Below, piece by piece: positions 13,958 through 22,013 of a stretch of DNA of 25,317 nucleotides. Origin of the DNA: a virus; the IMG/VR virus record IMGVR_UViG_3300013286_000658, positions 1-25,317 of that record. The stretch is one strand, 5' to 3'. Each line of letters starts with the position of its first letter. Position 1 is the stretch's first letter. The position numbers and the translations under genes are program-made. Below the pieces are notes generated by a model, which was not told where the DNA came from, did no database searches, and saw nothing but the letters and a program-made list of their open reading frames with translations.

Positions 13958-16624
13958 ATGAGCTATGTAGACGCATGGTTTGACCGTGATAATGACGTTA
14001 TCAAAGTAGTCGAACGCAACAAGAAAGGTGAAAGGGAATTTAGAGATATTCCTGTACGCCACACATTTTATTATTCAGACCCTCGCGGTAAGTATCAAAG
14101 CATTTACGGCGATCCTCTTGGCAAGATTGTAGTTAAAAGTACCAAAGAACTACGCAAAGAACAAGCCATACACAGCAATCAAAAGTTATTTGAAAGCGAC
14201 ATCAATCCAATCTTTTCGTGCCTAAGCGAAAACTATCTTAACGCAGATGCTCCAAAACTACATGCGGCATTTTTCGATATTGAGGTAGACTTTGATCCAG
14301 AGCGTGGCTATGCTAGTCCAGACGATGCATTTATGCCAATCACTGCGATTGCAGTTTACCTACAGTGGATGGAAACTATGATATGCTTGGCCATTCCTCC
14401 AAAGGGTGTTAAGATGGAGGATGCCAAAGAAATGGTCAAAGACTTTCCTAATACATACTTGTTTGAAAAAGAAGGTGAACTGTTAGACATGTTCTTAGAC
14501 TTGATCAAAGATGCAGATATATTAAGTGGTTGGAACAGCGAAGGTTTCGACGTACCATACACAACTAACCGTATTACCAAAGTATTAAGCAAAGAAGATA
14601 CCCGTCGGTTCTGTTTGTTTGATCAATTGCCAAAGAAACGTGAATATGAAAAGTTTGGCCGGCTTGCCACAACATATGACTTTATAGGCCGTGTACATTT
14701 GGATTATCTTGAACTATATCGTAAGTACACATATGAAGAACGACATTCATATAGGCTGGATGCTATTGCCGAGTATGAACTAGGTCAACGTAAGACACAG
14801 TATGAAGGCACATTAGATCAGTTATACAACAACGACTTTCGTACATTTGTAGAATACAACATCAATGACTGTAAACTACTCGACGATCTGGATAAGAAAT
14901 TGAAATTCTTAGATCTTGCCAACACACTAGCACATGAAAACACAGTACTGCTACAAACTACAATGGGGGCCGTGGCTGTAACTGAACAAGCTATTATCAA
15001 CGAAGCACATCGTAGAGGTTTCCAAGTTCCTAATCGTACTAAAATGGATGATAGGGAGAACAGTGCGGCAGCTGGTGCGTATGTGGCTGTTCCTAAAGAA
15101 GGAATACATGATTGGGTTGGGTCCCTGGATATTAACAGTCTTTATCCTAGTGCCATTAGAGCACTTAACATGGGGCCAGAAACTATTATCGGTCAGTTGC
15201 GACAAACAATGACTGATGAATATATCGAAAATAAGATGGCAAAAGGCTCTAGTTTTGCGGCCGCTTGGGAAGGTATGTTTGGCAGTGTAGAATACACAGC
15301 AGTAATGAATCAAGAGATTGGAACTGAAATTACTATCGACTGGGAAAATGGCGATAGCGATGTGCTAAGTGCGGCTGAAGTGTATAAGCTAATATTTGAC
15401 AGCCATCAGCCGTGGATGTTAAGTGCTAACGGCACAATTTTCACTTATGAGAAAGAAGGTATTATCCCTGGACTGTTAAAGCGTTGGTATGCTGAACGTA
15501 AAGAGATGCAGGCCAAGCTCAAAGAGTGTATTAAAACAGGGAATAAAATTGAAGAAGAATACTGGGACAAGCGACAGCTCGTCAAAAAGATTAACCTTAA
15601 TAGTTTGTATGGTGCCATTCTTAACAGCGGTTGCAGGTTTTTTGATAAGCGTATTGGGCAGTCGACTACACTAACAGGTCGACAAATTGTTAAACATATG
15701 GCAGGTAAGGTCAATGAGATTGTAACCGGCGAATATGATTATCGTGGTAAGGCAATTATCTACGGTGATACTGACTCCTGTTATTTTTCAGCATTTAAGA
15801 CACTACAAAAAGATATTGACAATGGCAATATCGAATGGTCTAAAGAAAATGTAATTGCACTGTATGATAACATTGGCGAAGAAGTTAATACTACTTTCCC
15901 GCAGTTTATGTTGGATACATTCCATTGTCCAAAGACACGTGGAGAAGTTATCAAAGCAGGTCGAGAAATTGTTGGAAGTAAAAGTTTGTTTATTACTAAG
16001 AAGCGTTACGCTGTGTTGTATTACGACAAAGAAGGCAAACGTGCAGACGTAGATGGTAAGCCAGGTAAGATCAAGGCCATGGGCTTGGATCTAAAGCGTA
16101 GTGATACTCCAGAATTTATTCAAAACTTTTTAAGTGATGTACTTGAAATGGTACTGATGGGTAAGCCTGAACAAGAAGTTTTAGATGCAATCAGTGAATT
16201 CCGTCTAAGATTTAAAACTAGACCTGGATGGGAGAAAGGTTCGCCTAAACGTGCAAACAAAGTTACGGAATATCAAGCCAAAGAAGCCAAAGCCGGTAAG
16301 GCCAATATGCCAGGACATGTACGTGCTAGTATTAATTGGAATACACTAAAGCGTATGTTTGATGACAAATACAGCATGAACATTACAGACGGTGCTAAAG
16401 TTATTGTTTGCAAATTGAAAACTAACCCGCTTGGATTTACTAGCGTTGCATATCCAGTAGACGAATTGCGTTTGCCACAATGGTTTAAAGATTTGCCATT
16501 TGATCACGCAGAAATGGAACAGACTATTATTGACAACAAGTTGGATAACTTGATTGGCGTACTAAACTGGGACGTTCGTAGTACAGAAGAAAAGAATACT
16601 TTTAATAATTTATTTGAGTTCTAA
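13958..16624 (+). CDS. 43: Replicative DNA polymerase, family B (T4 gp43-like)
   Basis: This is an 888-residue replicative polymerase with proofreading exonuclease, close to T4 gp43 (898 residues). The exonuclease has FDIEVDF (Asp107, Glu109), SGWNSEGFD (Asp198) and YNIND (Tyr300, Asp304). The polymerase has motif A DINSLYPS (Asp391), motif B KKINLNSLYG (543-552) and motif C YGDTDS (602-607, with Asp604 and Asp606). All metal-binding acids are present, so it should be active. The start follows AGGAG at 13948-13952. No inteins or splits, which do occur in T4-like polymerase genes, are seen. It is likely co-transcribed with dsbA from 13569, and a dehydrogenase gene follows one base after its stop. 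Confidence 0.97.
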   Translation: MSYVDAWFDRDNDVIKVVERNKKGEREFRDIPVRHTFYYSDPRGKYQSIYGDPLGKIVVKSTKELRKEQAIHSNQKLFESDINPIFSCLSENYLNADAPKLHAAFFDIEVDFDPERGYASPDDAFMPITAIAVYLQWMETMICLAIPPKGVKMEDAKEMVKDFPNTYLFEKEGELLDMFLDLIKDADILSGWNSEGFDVPYTTNRITKVLSKEDTRRFCLFDQLPKKREYEKFGRLATTYDFIGRVHLDYLELYRKYTYEERHSYRLDAIAEYELGQRKTQYEGTLDQLYNNDFRTFVEYNINDCKLLDDLDKKLKFLDLANTLAHENTVLLQTTMGAVAVTEQAIINEAHRRGFQVPNRTKMDDRENSAAAGAYVAVPKEGIHDWVGSLDINSLYPSAIRALNMGPETIIGQLRQTMTDEYIENKMAKGSSFAAAWEGMFGSVEYTAVMNQEIGTEITIDWENGDSDVLSAAEVYKLIFDSHQPWMLSANGTIFTYEKEGIIPGLLKRWYAERKEMQAKLKECIKTGNKIEEEYWDKRQLVKKINLNSLYGAILNSGCRFFDKRIGQSTTLTGRQIVKHMAGKVNEIVTGEYDYRGKAIIYGDTDSCYFSAFKTLQKDIDNGNIEWSKENVIALYDNIGEEVNTTFPQFMLDTFHCPKTRGEVIKAGREIVGSKSLFITKKRYAVLYYDKEGKRADVDGKPGKIKAMGLDLKRSDTPEFIQNFLSDVLEMVLMGKPEQEVLDAISEFRLRFKTRPGWEKGSPKRANKVTEYQAKEAKAGKANMPGHVRASINWNTLKRMFDDKYSMNITDGAKVIVCKLKTNPLGFTSVAYPVDELRLPQWFKDLPFDHAEMEQTIIDNKLDNLIGVLNWDVRSTEEKNTFNNLFEF

Positions 16625-16625
16625 T

Positions 16626-17396
16626 ATGAAAATAATAGTTGCAGGTTACGGGTTTGTTGGCAAAGCGGTTGCTAATGTTCTTAAAGAGCATCATCATGCT
16701 GTTATTGTCGATCCACAGTATACTACAAATGAAATAAAATATCATTTAGATGCTGATGCTATTGTCATTTGTGTCAACACTCCTACTGGAGAGAACGGTA
16801 TTATCGCCGAGAATTTAGCAAACGTAATGGACCAAGTTCCAATATACATGCCTGTACTCGTTAAAAGCACCGTTACTCCAGCAGTAGTTGATACATTTAA
16901 TCAATTATATCCAGATCATAGTATATGTTATAGTCCAGAATTTTTAAGAGCTAAAACAGCAGATCAAGATTTTTTAAATCAAAAGTATGTTGTAATTGGT
17001 GGAGAAGATCCAGAAAGTTTTTGGCATGAATTATTTTTGCAAGTATTGCCTAATTGTAAAATAGTATTCAATTGTACAGCAGAAGAAGCCTGTATGGTCA
17101 AATATACTGCTAACTCATTCCTTGCACTTAAAGTTAGTTTCTTTAATCAAATTTTTGATCTGTGTCAAAAAGCAGGTATCGACTATGACACAGTTAGACA
17201 CATTGTAAGTCAGGATACAAGAATTGGATCAGGACATACTCTAGTTCCAGGGCCCGACAATAGTCGAGGCTTTGGCGGTGCATGTTTCCCCAAAGATACA
17301 GAAGCACTAGTACATTGGGCCAAGCATGTTGATGCAGTTCCAAGTTTGGTAGAATTCGCTATCCAATACAACAACAAAGTAAGAAAAATCTCTTGA
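16626..17396 (+). CDS. Short UDP-glucose/GDP-mannose-type nucleotide-sugar 6-dehydrogenase
   Basis: This is a 256-residue NAD-dependent enzyme of the family that oxidises UDP-glucose or a related sugar nucleotide to the uronic acid. The Rossmann motif GYGFVG (7-12), CVNTPT (49-54), VKSTVTP (79-85), YSPEFLRA (102-109), the helix with Lys159 and Asn163, and FGGACFPKD with catalytic Cys220 are all visible. Family members are usually about 390-450 residues. Here the protein stops soon after the catalytic loop, so the C-terminal sugar-nucleotide-binding domain is missing. The ATG at 16626 is preferred because the protein then begins directly with the first beta strand. Its stop overlaps the next promoter's -35 box. 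Activity without the third domain is uncertain. Confidence 0.85.
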   Translation: MKIIVAGYGFVGKAVANVLKEHHHAVIVDPQYTTNEIKYHLDADAIVICVNTPTGENGIIAENLANVMDQVPIYMPVLVKSTVTPAVVDTFNQLYPDHSICYSPEFLRAKTADQDFLNQKYVVIGGEDPESFWHELFLQVLPNCKIVFNCTAEEACMVKYTANSFLALKVSFFNQIFDLCQKAGIDYDTVRHIVSQDTRIGSGHTLVPGPDNSRGFGGACFPKDTEALVHWAKHVDAVPSLVEFAIQYNNKVRKIS

Positions 17397-17421
17397 CTTT
17401 AAACGAAAATCTAAATATAAT
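17393..17421 (+). promoter_or_regulatory. Sigma70 promoter of the sliding-clamp gene
   Basis: TTGACT (17393-17398, one mismatch) and a perfect TATAAT (17416-17421) are 17 bases apart. The -35 box contains the stop codon of the dehydrogenase gene. A strong ribosome site AAGGAG follows before the ATG at 17440. Confidence 0.85.
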
Positions 17422-17439
17422 ACACATAAGGAGAATCAT

Positions 17440-18171
17440 ATGAAAGATATTTTACAAGACCTAGTAGCACATACACACTCACTAGGATTTTTGCCAATCG
17501 TTAAGATTAGCAGTGATGACAGTGAAACAGTTATTGAAGGCATGGCTGAAGACCGTTCAGTTATCCTACAAGGAAAAACTAAAAATGCAGTGCCGGTATT
17601 CACGGGCGTGTTTGGTATGCCTAATTTGAATAAATTAGACTTGCATCTGAAGTGTCCAGAATACAAAGAAGGTGCAAGCATTGATGTTGTTACACAACAA
17701 CGTAATGGTGAAGATATACCAACAGGTTTGCACTTTGAAAATGCCACCGGCGACTTTAAAAATGATTATCGTTTTATGAACGAAGCAATTATTACTGAGC
17801 AAATGAAATCTGTCAAGTTCAAAGGCGCACAATGGGTTATTGAATTTGAACCAACTGTTGCAAGCCTACAGCGTTTTAAATTCCAAGCGGCCGCACATAC
17901 TGAAGAATCTACTTTCCAAGTTAAGACAGAAGATAATAATCTGGTGTTTAGTTTCGGTGATGCTAGTACACACGCAGGTAATTTTGTATTCCAAAGCGGT
18001 ATTACTGGAAAACTAAAGCAACCTTGGGCATGGCCTGTACAGCAACTTATCAGTATTTTAAACTTGTCAGGTGAACTAACTATGCGTATCAGTGATCACG
18101 GTGCATTACAAGTTACTGTGGATAGTGGGCTTGCTGAATACAACTATATTCTTCCAGCACAAGCAAAATGA
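17440..18171 (+). CDS. 45: DNA polymerase sliding clamp (T4 gp45-like)
   Basis: This 243-residue protein is read as the trimeric ring clamp that tethers the polymerase to DNA and, in T4, also activates late transcription. Length is near T4 gp45 (228 residues). The middle carries a VFGMPNLNKLDL-type segment like the clamp linker strand seen in T4-like phages, and the C-terminus ends in alternating strands (LQVTVDSGLAEYNYIL) typical of a clamp. No catalytic motif is expected. It has its own early promoter at 17393 and the ribosome site AAGGAG. In T4 the clamp is next to gp44/gp62, but no clamp-loader gene is seen here. The call rests on pattern and context, since clamps conserve little sequence. 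Confidence 0.75.
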   Translation: MKDILQDLVAHTHSLGFLPIVKISSDDSETVIEGMAEDRSVILQGKTKNAVPVFTGVFGMPNLNKLDLHLKCPEYKEGASIDVVTQQRNGEDIPTGLHFENATGDFKNDYRFMNEAIITEQMKSVKFKGAQWVIEFEPTVASLQRFKFQAAAHTEESTFQVKTEDNNLVFSFGDASTHAGNFVFQSGITGKLKQPWAWPVQQLISILNLSGELTMRISDHGALQVTVDSGLAEYNYILPAQAK

Positions 18172-18329
18172 GCCAAGTAGATCCAAAAATAATTGAATTA
18201 GAACGCAAGGTTCTCTTTTTAGAAAATCTTGTAAAACAACTAGCTAGTCGACTCGATTATTTGGATCGTGAACGTGTTCGAACAAAAAATAGCTTGAATA
18301 CATTATCACACGAGATCAATCGAAAATGA
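18168..18329 (+). CDS. Small coiled-coil protein (53 residues)
   Basis: This short gene begins at ATG 18168 overlapping the clamp stop (ATGA) and ends at TGA 18327-18329, which in turn overlaps the next ATG. The product is an acidic/basic heptad-like helix: leucines recur in IIELERKVLFLENLVKQLA and continue in SRLDYLDRERV. It should therefore form a coiled coil. Perfect ATGA coupling on both sides is strong evidence that it is translated. No function is recognised; a partner of the clamp or of the following membrane protein is only a guess. Confidence 0.8.
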   Translation: MSQVDPKIIELERKVLFLENLVKQLASRLDYLDRERVRTKNSLNTLSHEINRK

Positions 18330-18679
18330 CATTAAATCAAATATTAGTTGGCTGTGGAGTATGGGCAGTATTGATAGTCCTAGTATATCGTCACATCACT
18401 TTTAATAAAATTAGAGAATGCTACGGCATGTGGTTCACAAAGGAATATTGGACCAACTATAATGTTGTTGAGCTCTTGAGTTGGGCGGCCAAGGCCTGTA
18501 TTATTGTCCCAGGCTTAATTTTTGGAATAAGTGTTTGGTGGTTGTATTTCTTTACACTAGCAACAAGTCTAACACTTATTTGGGCTAGTGAAAAGAAACT
18601 ACTACCTACACTAGTAGGTTTTAACACTATATGGGCTTGGATTAGCTGTATGGTATTAGCACAACATTTGATAGGATAA
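18326..18679 (+). CDS. Small multi-pass membrane protein of unknown function
   Basis: This is a 117-residue protein with three to four predicted membrane helices: about 6-24, about 52-72, about 70-90 and about 94-114, rich in Leu, Ile, Val and Trp. A polar stretch with basic residues (RHITFNKIRECYGMWFTKEYW) follows the first helix. The size and topology would suit a holin-like or inner-membrane protein, but there is no adjacent lysis enzyme and the promoter context is early. I do not recognise the family. It is coupled by ATGA to the coiled-coil gene upstream and followed after three bases by the next gene. Confidence 0.75.
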   Translation: MTLNQILVGCGVWAVLIVLVYRHITFNKIRECYGMWFTKEYWTNYNVVELLSWAAKACIIVPGLIFGISVWWLYFFTLATSLTLIWASEKKLLPTLVGFNTIWAWISCMVLAQHLIG

Positions 18680-18682
18680 TAT

Positions 18683-19180
18683 ATGGGTGCCGCAAGAGAA
18701 AAAGACCAAGCAGATTTTGACTTGGAAACATTTGTAGATTTATTTGATACTGCTATCAGTTCAGATAATCCAGCCGTACAACGAGCATTAAAAAACTTGT
18801 TGATGATTGCGGCTATTGTCAATGCTGAAGATAAAGAAGCAGGTATGCGTCAGGGTCCGTTGAAAAGAGTATTAGAGGATCAACGAAATATTATTCGCAG
18901 ACTTGACCGTATAGAAGGTGATAAGATTTATCCACAACAACCTACTCCGTATGTGCCGCCTGGGGGTGCCGGAACTCCGTTTGGGCCAGTTCCGTTAGGA
19001 CCATATTATCCTCCAACGCCATTAGCATGGCCTACTACTGGTACAGGTAGTCCACCGCCTAATACTATTTGGTGTAGTTCGCAAAGTGCAAGCTCAACAG
19101 CGTTTGATGATCAATTTACTAGCGATCCAGGTGCCAAGTATGCTACAATATTAGATAAATTGGAAACAAAGGTGTCATGA
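18683..19180 (+). CDS. Unknown protein with helical N-half and proline-rich C-half
   Basis: This is a 165-residue protein. Residues 1-85 are charged and helical (DLETFVDLFDTAISSDNPAVQ and then a KNLLMIAAIVNAEDKE segment). Residues 86-135 are rich in Pro and Gly (YVPPGGAGTPFGP, YYPPTPLAWP) and look disordered. A short tail (ATILDKLETKVS) ends the protein. It shares an ATGA overlap with the TGT-like gene downstream. No function is recognised. Confidence 0.75.
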   Translation: MGAAREKDQADFDLETFVDLFDTAISSDNPAVQRALKNLLMIAAIVNAEDKEAGMRQGPLKRVLEDQRNIIRRLDRIEGDKIYPQQPTPYVPPGGAGTPFGPVPLGPYYPPTPLAWPTTGTGSPPPNTIWCSSQSASSTAFDDQFTSDPGAKYATILDKLETKVS

Positions 19181-20913
19181 ATAAAAACTTAACAGCACAT
19201 CAAAGCGATTACGCATATTTTTTACCAGCAACAAGTGGTTTTTACAGCACGTACATAGGCAAACAAAGGCATGGCAACTATGTTGATCCAGCTCGTATTC
19301 CTGCTAGCTTTGGACCTTTAGGTATTGAAGCAATGAATTATCTAAATCCTAATGCGGCGTTTTACTTTGACCACTGTTTATATTCAGCGGGCCATGCTAA
19401 TTTAGATTTAACTAAACCCGATCCAAGTGAAGATATGTTTCGTAACAGAGATCGTACAACTAGTTGGGTATTAGGCGATTCAGGCGGATTCCAAATTGGT
19501 AAAGGTGTGTGGGAAGGTGAATGGAATGATCCAAACGGACCAGTAGTTGCACAACGTATGGCTGAAGCAGTTGCTCGAGGTATCGAACTAGTTCCGCAAG
19601 TACATCCAACAGGACATCCTAAAACAGATAAGAATGGCAATCCAAAGTATACTAAGATCGACCATGTTAAAATTTATCAAGCTAAATTAGATGCGGCGCA
19701 AAAGAAACGTGAACAAGTTTTAACTTGGATGGACGCACTAATGGATTACGGTATGGTACTTGATATTCCAGCATGGGTTGGACGTAGTCCGGTTGGTGCT
19801 AAAAATAGTGGTGTTAGCAATTATCCGCAGGCTGTTGCGGCAACCAAATACAATAATGAATACTGGATCAAACATCGTACAGGTGCTTGTAAGTTCTTAA
19901 ACGTATTGCAAGGCGAAAGTCACGATCAAGCAGAAGATTGGTATCAGCAAATGAAAGACTTTTGCGATCCAACCAAATATGATAAACCATTTAACGGTTG
20001 GGCCATGGGTGGACAAAATATGTGCGATGTTGACCTAGTACTACGTAGATTAGTGGCATTGAAATTTGATGGACTTCTTGAAAAAGGCCAGCAGGATTGG
20101 ATGCACTTCTTAGGCACCTCTAAATTAGAGTGGGCATTGTTATTAACTGACATTCAACGAGCTATAAGGAAATATCATAATGAAAACTTTACCATCTCTT
20201 TTGACTGCGCCTCGCCATTCCTTGCCACAGCAAACGGTCAAATCTATGTCCAGACAGAAATTACCAACAAAGAAAAATGGCTCTACAGAATGTTGCCGTC
20301 TCTTGATGACAAAAAGTACAGTCAAGACACACGACTCTTCCAAGATGTCGTAGTGCAAGATAAACATTTTGAAGCGTTTACTACAAGTCCATTAATGGAC
20401 GGTGTAGAAGTTAAAGATATTTGTATCTATGGTCCAAATGACATTAACAAAATTGGTAAGGTAGGTAAGACATCGTGGGACAGTTTTACTTACGCAATCA
20501 TGATGGGCCATAATGTATGGTTGCATTTGAACAGCGTACAAGAAGCCAATCGCCAATATGATGCTGGACTTTGTCCTGGCATGTTAGATGTTACTACAGC
20601 TATACCAAAGCCATTTACAGACTACTCTCCATTACCAAATAAATTTAGAGATGTAGTAGATGCTATTTTTAGTGCGTCCGATCGAGATTCGGCGATAGCA
20701 ATTATTGATTATTATGATAAATTTTGGCAAGCTATTCCAGGCACACGCGGTGCCATTGGTAAGAAAACGGTAAATGCCACTACCAAGTATTTCGAATTGT
20801 TTGACGAAGTAGGTGCAGATAGTGTACAATCAGATGACGAAGTAGATTTTGACGAGTCTGCAATTGATAAACTAGACGATTTGGAAGCCAGCGTCCATGA
20901 CATTACCCGATGA
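19177..20913 (+). CDS. tRNA-guanine transglycosylase-like protein (TGT/DpdA superfamily)
   Basis: This is a 578-residue TIM-barrel transglycosylase of the TGT superfamily, whose members exchange guanine for a 7-deazaguanine in tRNA (Tgt, ArcTGT) or DNA (DpdA). DSGGFQ (Asp101 to Gln106) equals the TGT Asp102 motif. MVLDIP (Asp196) sits where the substrate-binding Asp156 is expected. LQG (244-246) and GWAMGG (274-279) match the VQGG and YAIGG loops. FDCASPFLATANGQ places Asp343 at the nucleophile Asp280 of Zymomonas TGT (DCVxPTR-x-RNG). The zinc motif CxCxxC of bacterial Tgt is not visible, and about 200 extra residues, ending in an acidic tail, follow the core. This divergence favours a DpdA-like or other non-canonical role, but the substrate is not proven. 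Confidence 0.78.
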   Translation: MNKNLTAHQSDYAYFLPATSGFYSTYIGKQRHGNYVDPARIPASFGPLGIEAMNYLNPNAAFYFDHCLYSAGHANLDLTKPDPSEDMFRNRDRTTSWVLGDSGGFQIGKGVWEGEWNDPNGPVVAQRMAEAVARGIELVPQVHPTGHPKTDKNGNPKYTKIDHVKIYQAKLDAAQKKREQVLTWMDALMDYGMVLDIPAWVGRSPVGAKNSGVSNYPQAVAATKYNNEYWIKHRTGACKFLNVLQGESHDQAEDWYQQMKDFCDPTKYDKPFNGWAMGGQNMCDVDLVLRRLVALKFDGLLEKGQQDWMHFLGTSKLEWALLLTDIQRAIRKYHNENFTISFDCASPFLATANGQIYVQTEITNKEKWLYRMLPSLDDKKYSQDTRLFQDVVVQDKHFEAFTTSPLMDGVEVKDICIYGPNDINKIGKVGKTSWDSFTYAIMMGHNVWLHLNSVQEANRQYDAGLCPGMLDVTTAIPKPFTDYSPLPNKFRDVVDAIFSASDRDSAIAIIDYYDKFWQAIPGTRGAIGKKTVNATTKYFELFDEVGADSVQSDDEVDFDESAIDKLDDLEASVHDITR

Positions 20914-21142
20914 AAGATACCGAGCAGTAGTACAGACTCAAAGATTTTTATTACAGATCTTAACTACTCCTCGAGTGCCAAAGGCAATCAAAGATCAAGC
21001 AAGAAGTTGTTTGCGTCATTATCCTAGCGATTGGGATATGGACCGTGCATCGGAAGGTGCTCCGGACATATTTGCTAAACGTATGGAAGATGTAACTCGA
21101 ATGTTTAAAAAATACGAAGAGAGTAAAAATGAACAAACGTAG
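20897..21142 (+). CDS. BPSL0761-type small protein
   Basis: This is an 81-residue protein that begins with MTLPDERYRAVVQTQRFLLQ, continues with a TPRVPKAI segment and has CLRHYPSDWDM at 38-48. I recognise this as the pattern of the BPSL0761 family, small proteins of unknown function known mainly from Proteobacteria. The start lies inside the end of the TGT-like gene, with GGAAG upstream at a good distance. It ends in a charged helix (RMFKKYEESKNEQ). If the family call is right, it hints that the host, or a past donor, is a proteobacterium. The function is unknown. Confidence 0.7.
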   Translation: MTLPDERYRAVVQTQRFLLQILTTPRVPKAIKDQARSCLRHYPSDWDMDRASEGAPDIFAKRMEDVTRMFKKYEESKNEQT

Positions 21143-22013
21143 TCTTATTGTAGGCATGGGTATTGGACAGTTATATAAGACTGTACTAGAAAAACTTGGC
21201 TATACAGTTATTACAGTTGATCGAGATCCTAGCAAAGGTGCAGATTTTGATTCGGTTGACAGCGCATTGTTAGTACATGGTTTATTTGATACTGCACACA
21301 TTTGTACTCCTAATTTTACGCATTTTGAACTTGCGGCTAAAGTTGCGCCCTATACTAAAATTGTGTTTATTGAAAAACCCGGTGTTGCTACTAGCGATAC
21401 ATGGATTAAACTAGTAACTACGTTTACACAAACACGTTTTATTATGGTTAAAAATAATATGTGGCGTAGTAATGTTAACGAGCTAAAAGAATTAGCCAGT
21501 CGAGCTAATACTGTAGATATATTTTGGTCTAGAAAAAACTGTATTCCTAGTCCCGGTAGTTGGTTTACTACTAAAAAGTTGGCGTTCGGCGGTGTTAGTA
21601 GAGATTTAATGCCACATTTGTTAAGCCTGTATGTGGCAATGAATCCGGATTGGCGATCAGAACAAATAACCGGAAAGCAAGCATTACGATTACATACGTT
21701 AGAAAGCATCAAAAGTACCGAATATGGAACTATAAACCCTAATGGAACATACGATGTAGATGATCGTTGCCATATAATATTTGGTAGTAAATGGACTTTA
21801 CTAGCAGATTGGGCTAATATGCATGAAGATAATAGTTCTATTAAATTTACCATGGAAGATAGTACTATAGAGCGTTTTGAATTAGGCTGGTGTCCCGAAG
21901 ATGCGTATGAATCTATGATTAAAGAAGCAGTTGACCACATGTACGAAGCTGATTTTTGGAAACATCAATACATAATCGATACATGGATACATGAAAGAAT
22001 AGAATCCCTATGA
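21129..22013 (+). CDS. Gfo/Idh/MocA-family oxidoreductase
   Basis: This 294-residue NAD(P)-dependent dehydrogenase belongs to the family acting on sugars, inositols and sugar nucleotides. The nucleotide-binding start is SLIVGMGIGQLY (GxGxG at 9-13). The family signature EKP is at 82-84, and GGVSRDLMPH places Asp159 and His163 at the usual catalytic pair. It is somewhat shorter than typical members (about 330-350). The start overlaps the previous gene by 14 bases, and the stop overlaps the alcohol dehydrogenase start by 4. The pairing with an alcohol dehydrogenase suggests consecutive redox steps on one substrate, probably a sugar or sugar nucleotide. The substrate cannot be named from sequence. 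Confidence 0.85.
   Translation: MNKRSLIVGMGIGQLYKTVLEKLGYTVITVDRDPSKGADFDSVDSALLVHGLFDTAHICTPNFTHFELAAKVAPYTKIVFIEKPGVATSDTWIKLVTTFTQTRFIMVKNNMWRSNVNELKELASRANTVDIFWSRKNCIPSPGSWFTTKKLAFGGVSRDLMPHLLSLYVAMNPDWRSEQITGKQALRLHTLESIKSTEYGTINPNGTYDVDDRCHIIFGSKWTLLADWANMHEDNSSIKFTMEDSTIERFELGWCPEDAYESMIKEAVDHMYEADFWKHQYIIDTWIHERIESL

Noticed and set aside
16614-16625. TTG start four codons upstream of the nucleotide-sugar dehydrogenase
   Set aside because: ATG at 16626 places the first beta strand (MKIIVAGYGFVG) directly at the N-terminus, as is usual for this family.
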